In this document: positions 5,685-6,351 of the stretch, piece by piece
How positions within the stretch are numbered: the first letter of the stretch is position 1
Layout: each line of letters opens with the position of its first letter
Assembly: GCA_012963775.1 (NCBI GenBank)
Contig: DTVC01000038.1
Location: forward strand, 1 to 6,351
Source: Candidatus Pelagibacter sp.
Lineage (GTDB): Bacteria > Pseudomonadota > Alphaproteobacteria > Pelagibacterales > Pelagibacteraceae
Length of the DNA: 6,351 nucleotides
Direction of reading: 5' to 3'
The notes under the pieces: model-generated
Told to the model about the DNA's origin: nothing
Seen by the model: the letters and a program-made list of their open reading frames with translations, nothing else
Databases searched by the model: none
Translations under genes and position numbers: made by a program

Positions 5685-6351
5685 ATGGTTAAAAAAATCG
5701 TTATAAAAGGCGCCAAAGAACACAACTTAAAAAATATTTCGCTAGAGATACCAAAAGACAAATTTATTGTGATAACTGGTCTCTCTGGATCAGGAAAATC
5801 ATCTTTAGCATTTGATACTATTTACGCAGAAGGTCAAAGAAGATATGTGGAAAGTCTTTCCGCTTACGCCAGACAATTTTTAGATAAGATGAAAAAACCT
5901 AAAGTAGATTTAATTGAGGGATTAAGTCCTGCTATTTCAATAGAACAAAAAAATACTTCAAAAAATCCTAGATCTACAGTAGCAACAGTTACTGAAATAT
6001 ATGATTATATGAGAGTATTGTACGCAAGAGCAGGCACACCTTACTCACCATTCACTGGTAAACCAATAAAATCTCAAAGTGTTGCAGAGATTGTTGATAA
6101 AGTTAAAAATCTTCCAAAAAAAAATACAATATATTTGTTGGCTCCAATTGTTAGAGGAAGGAAAGGTGAATACAAAAAAGAAATTGCAAGTTATAAAAGA
6201 AGAGGTTTCCAAAGAATAAAAGTTGATGGCGAATATTATAACATTGATAAGTTTCCTGAATTAAATAAAAAAGTAAAGCATGATATTTCTATAGTCGTAG
6301 ATAGAATAATTATAAATAGTGATTTAGGTAATAGACTTGCTGAAGGAGTTG
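5685..6351 (+). CDS. uvrA: UvrABC excinuclease subunit A, N-terminal part
   Basis: UvrA is the damage-sensing ATPase of nucleotide excision repair; it loads UvrB onto distorted DNA. The first 222 codons are present and open to the window edge, roughly a quarter of the usual 940-960 residues. Seen are the N-terminal motif [12 protein letters not shown], Walker A GLSGSGKS (32-39, K38), the family stretch [34 protein letters not shown], and then the start of the UvrB-binding insertion (from about 118), where [12 protein letters not shown] resembles alphaproteobacterial versions. The first zinc module and Walker B lie outside the window. ATG 5685 gives the usual N-terminus. An in-frame TTG at 5670 would add five residues and is less likely. 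No Shine-Dalgarno sequence is seen. It is divergent from ssb, as in E. coli. Confidence 0.97.
   Translation, partial: MVKKIVIKGAKEHNLKNISLEIPKDKFIVITGLSGSGKSSLAFDTIYAEGQRRYVESLSAYARQFLDKMKKPKVDLIEGLSPAISIEQKNTSKNPRSTVATVTEIYDYMRVLYARAGTPYSPFTGKPIKSQSVAEIVDKVKNLPKKNTIYLLAPIVRGRKGEYKKEIASYKRRGFQRIKVDGEYYNIDKFPELNKKVKHDISIVVDRIIINSDLGNRLAEGV

Noticed and set aside
1..6351. CRISPR arrays, insertion sequences, phage or defence genes
   Set aside because: No regularly spaced repeats, no transposase or integrase frame and no defence-type gene were seen on either strand.

Overview
The window is an A+T-rich (roughly 30% G+C by eye), tightly packed bacterial locus. Gene content, protein signatures and order (tgt, cyclophilin, coaD, gyrA, ssb on the minus strand, with uvrA divergent) fit an alphaproteobacterium with a streamlined genome. 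The low G+C and gaps of only a few bases point to Pelagibacterales (SAR11) or a similar AT-rich marine lineage. That placement is inference; no 16S rRNA gene is present.

Layout. Positions 1-338 are non-protein-coding. They hold two copies of the same tRNA 5' part (1-26, cut by the window edge, and 245-270), both on the minus strand. The second copy continues through a Lys(UUU) anticodon loop to position 233 and then stops looking like a tRNA. The 206 bases between the copies (27-232) contain short direct, tandem and inverted repeats that resemble a recombinase attachment region.

Positions 339-5586 hold five minus-strand genes that look like one operon, in transcription order: ssb (5128-5586), gyrA (2516-5122), coaD (2013-2507), a signal-peptide-bearing cyclophilin (1466-2020) and tgt (339-1451). 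Junctions are +5, +8, -8 and +14 bases. No Shine-Dalgarno-like sequence is seen before any of them. The operon combines ssDNA binding, DNA supercoiling, coenzyme A synthesis, periplasmic protein folding and tRNA queuosine modification. These are housekeeping roles held together by ancestral gene order rather than one pathway.

Positions 5587-5684 form a 98-base divergent control region. From 5685 to the window end is the N-terminal quarter or so of uvrA on the plus strand.

The two most notable points are: (i) the Tgt protein keeps its catalytic aspartates but has lost all four ligands of the family's structural zinc site; (ii) the duplicated tRNA-Lys 5' half, one copy ending in the anticodon loop, looks like a scar or minimal remnant of site-specific integration. 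No complete new defence or mobile system is present.
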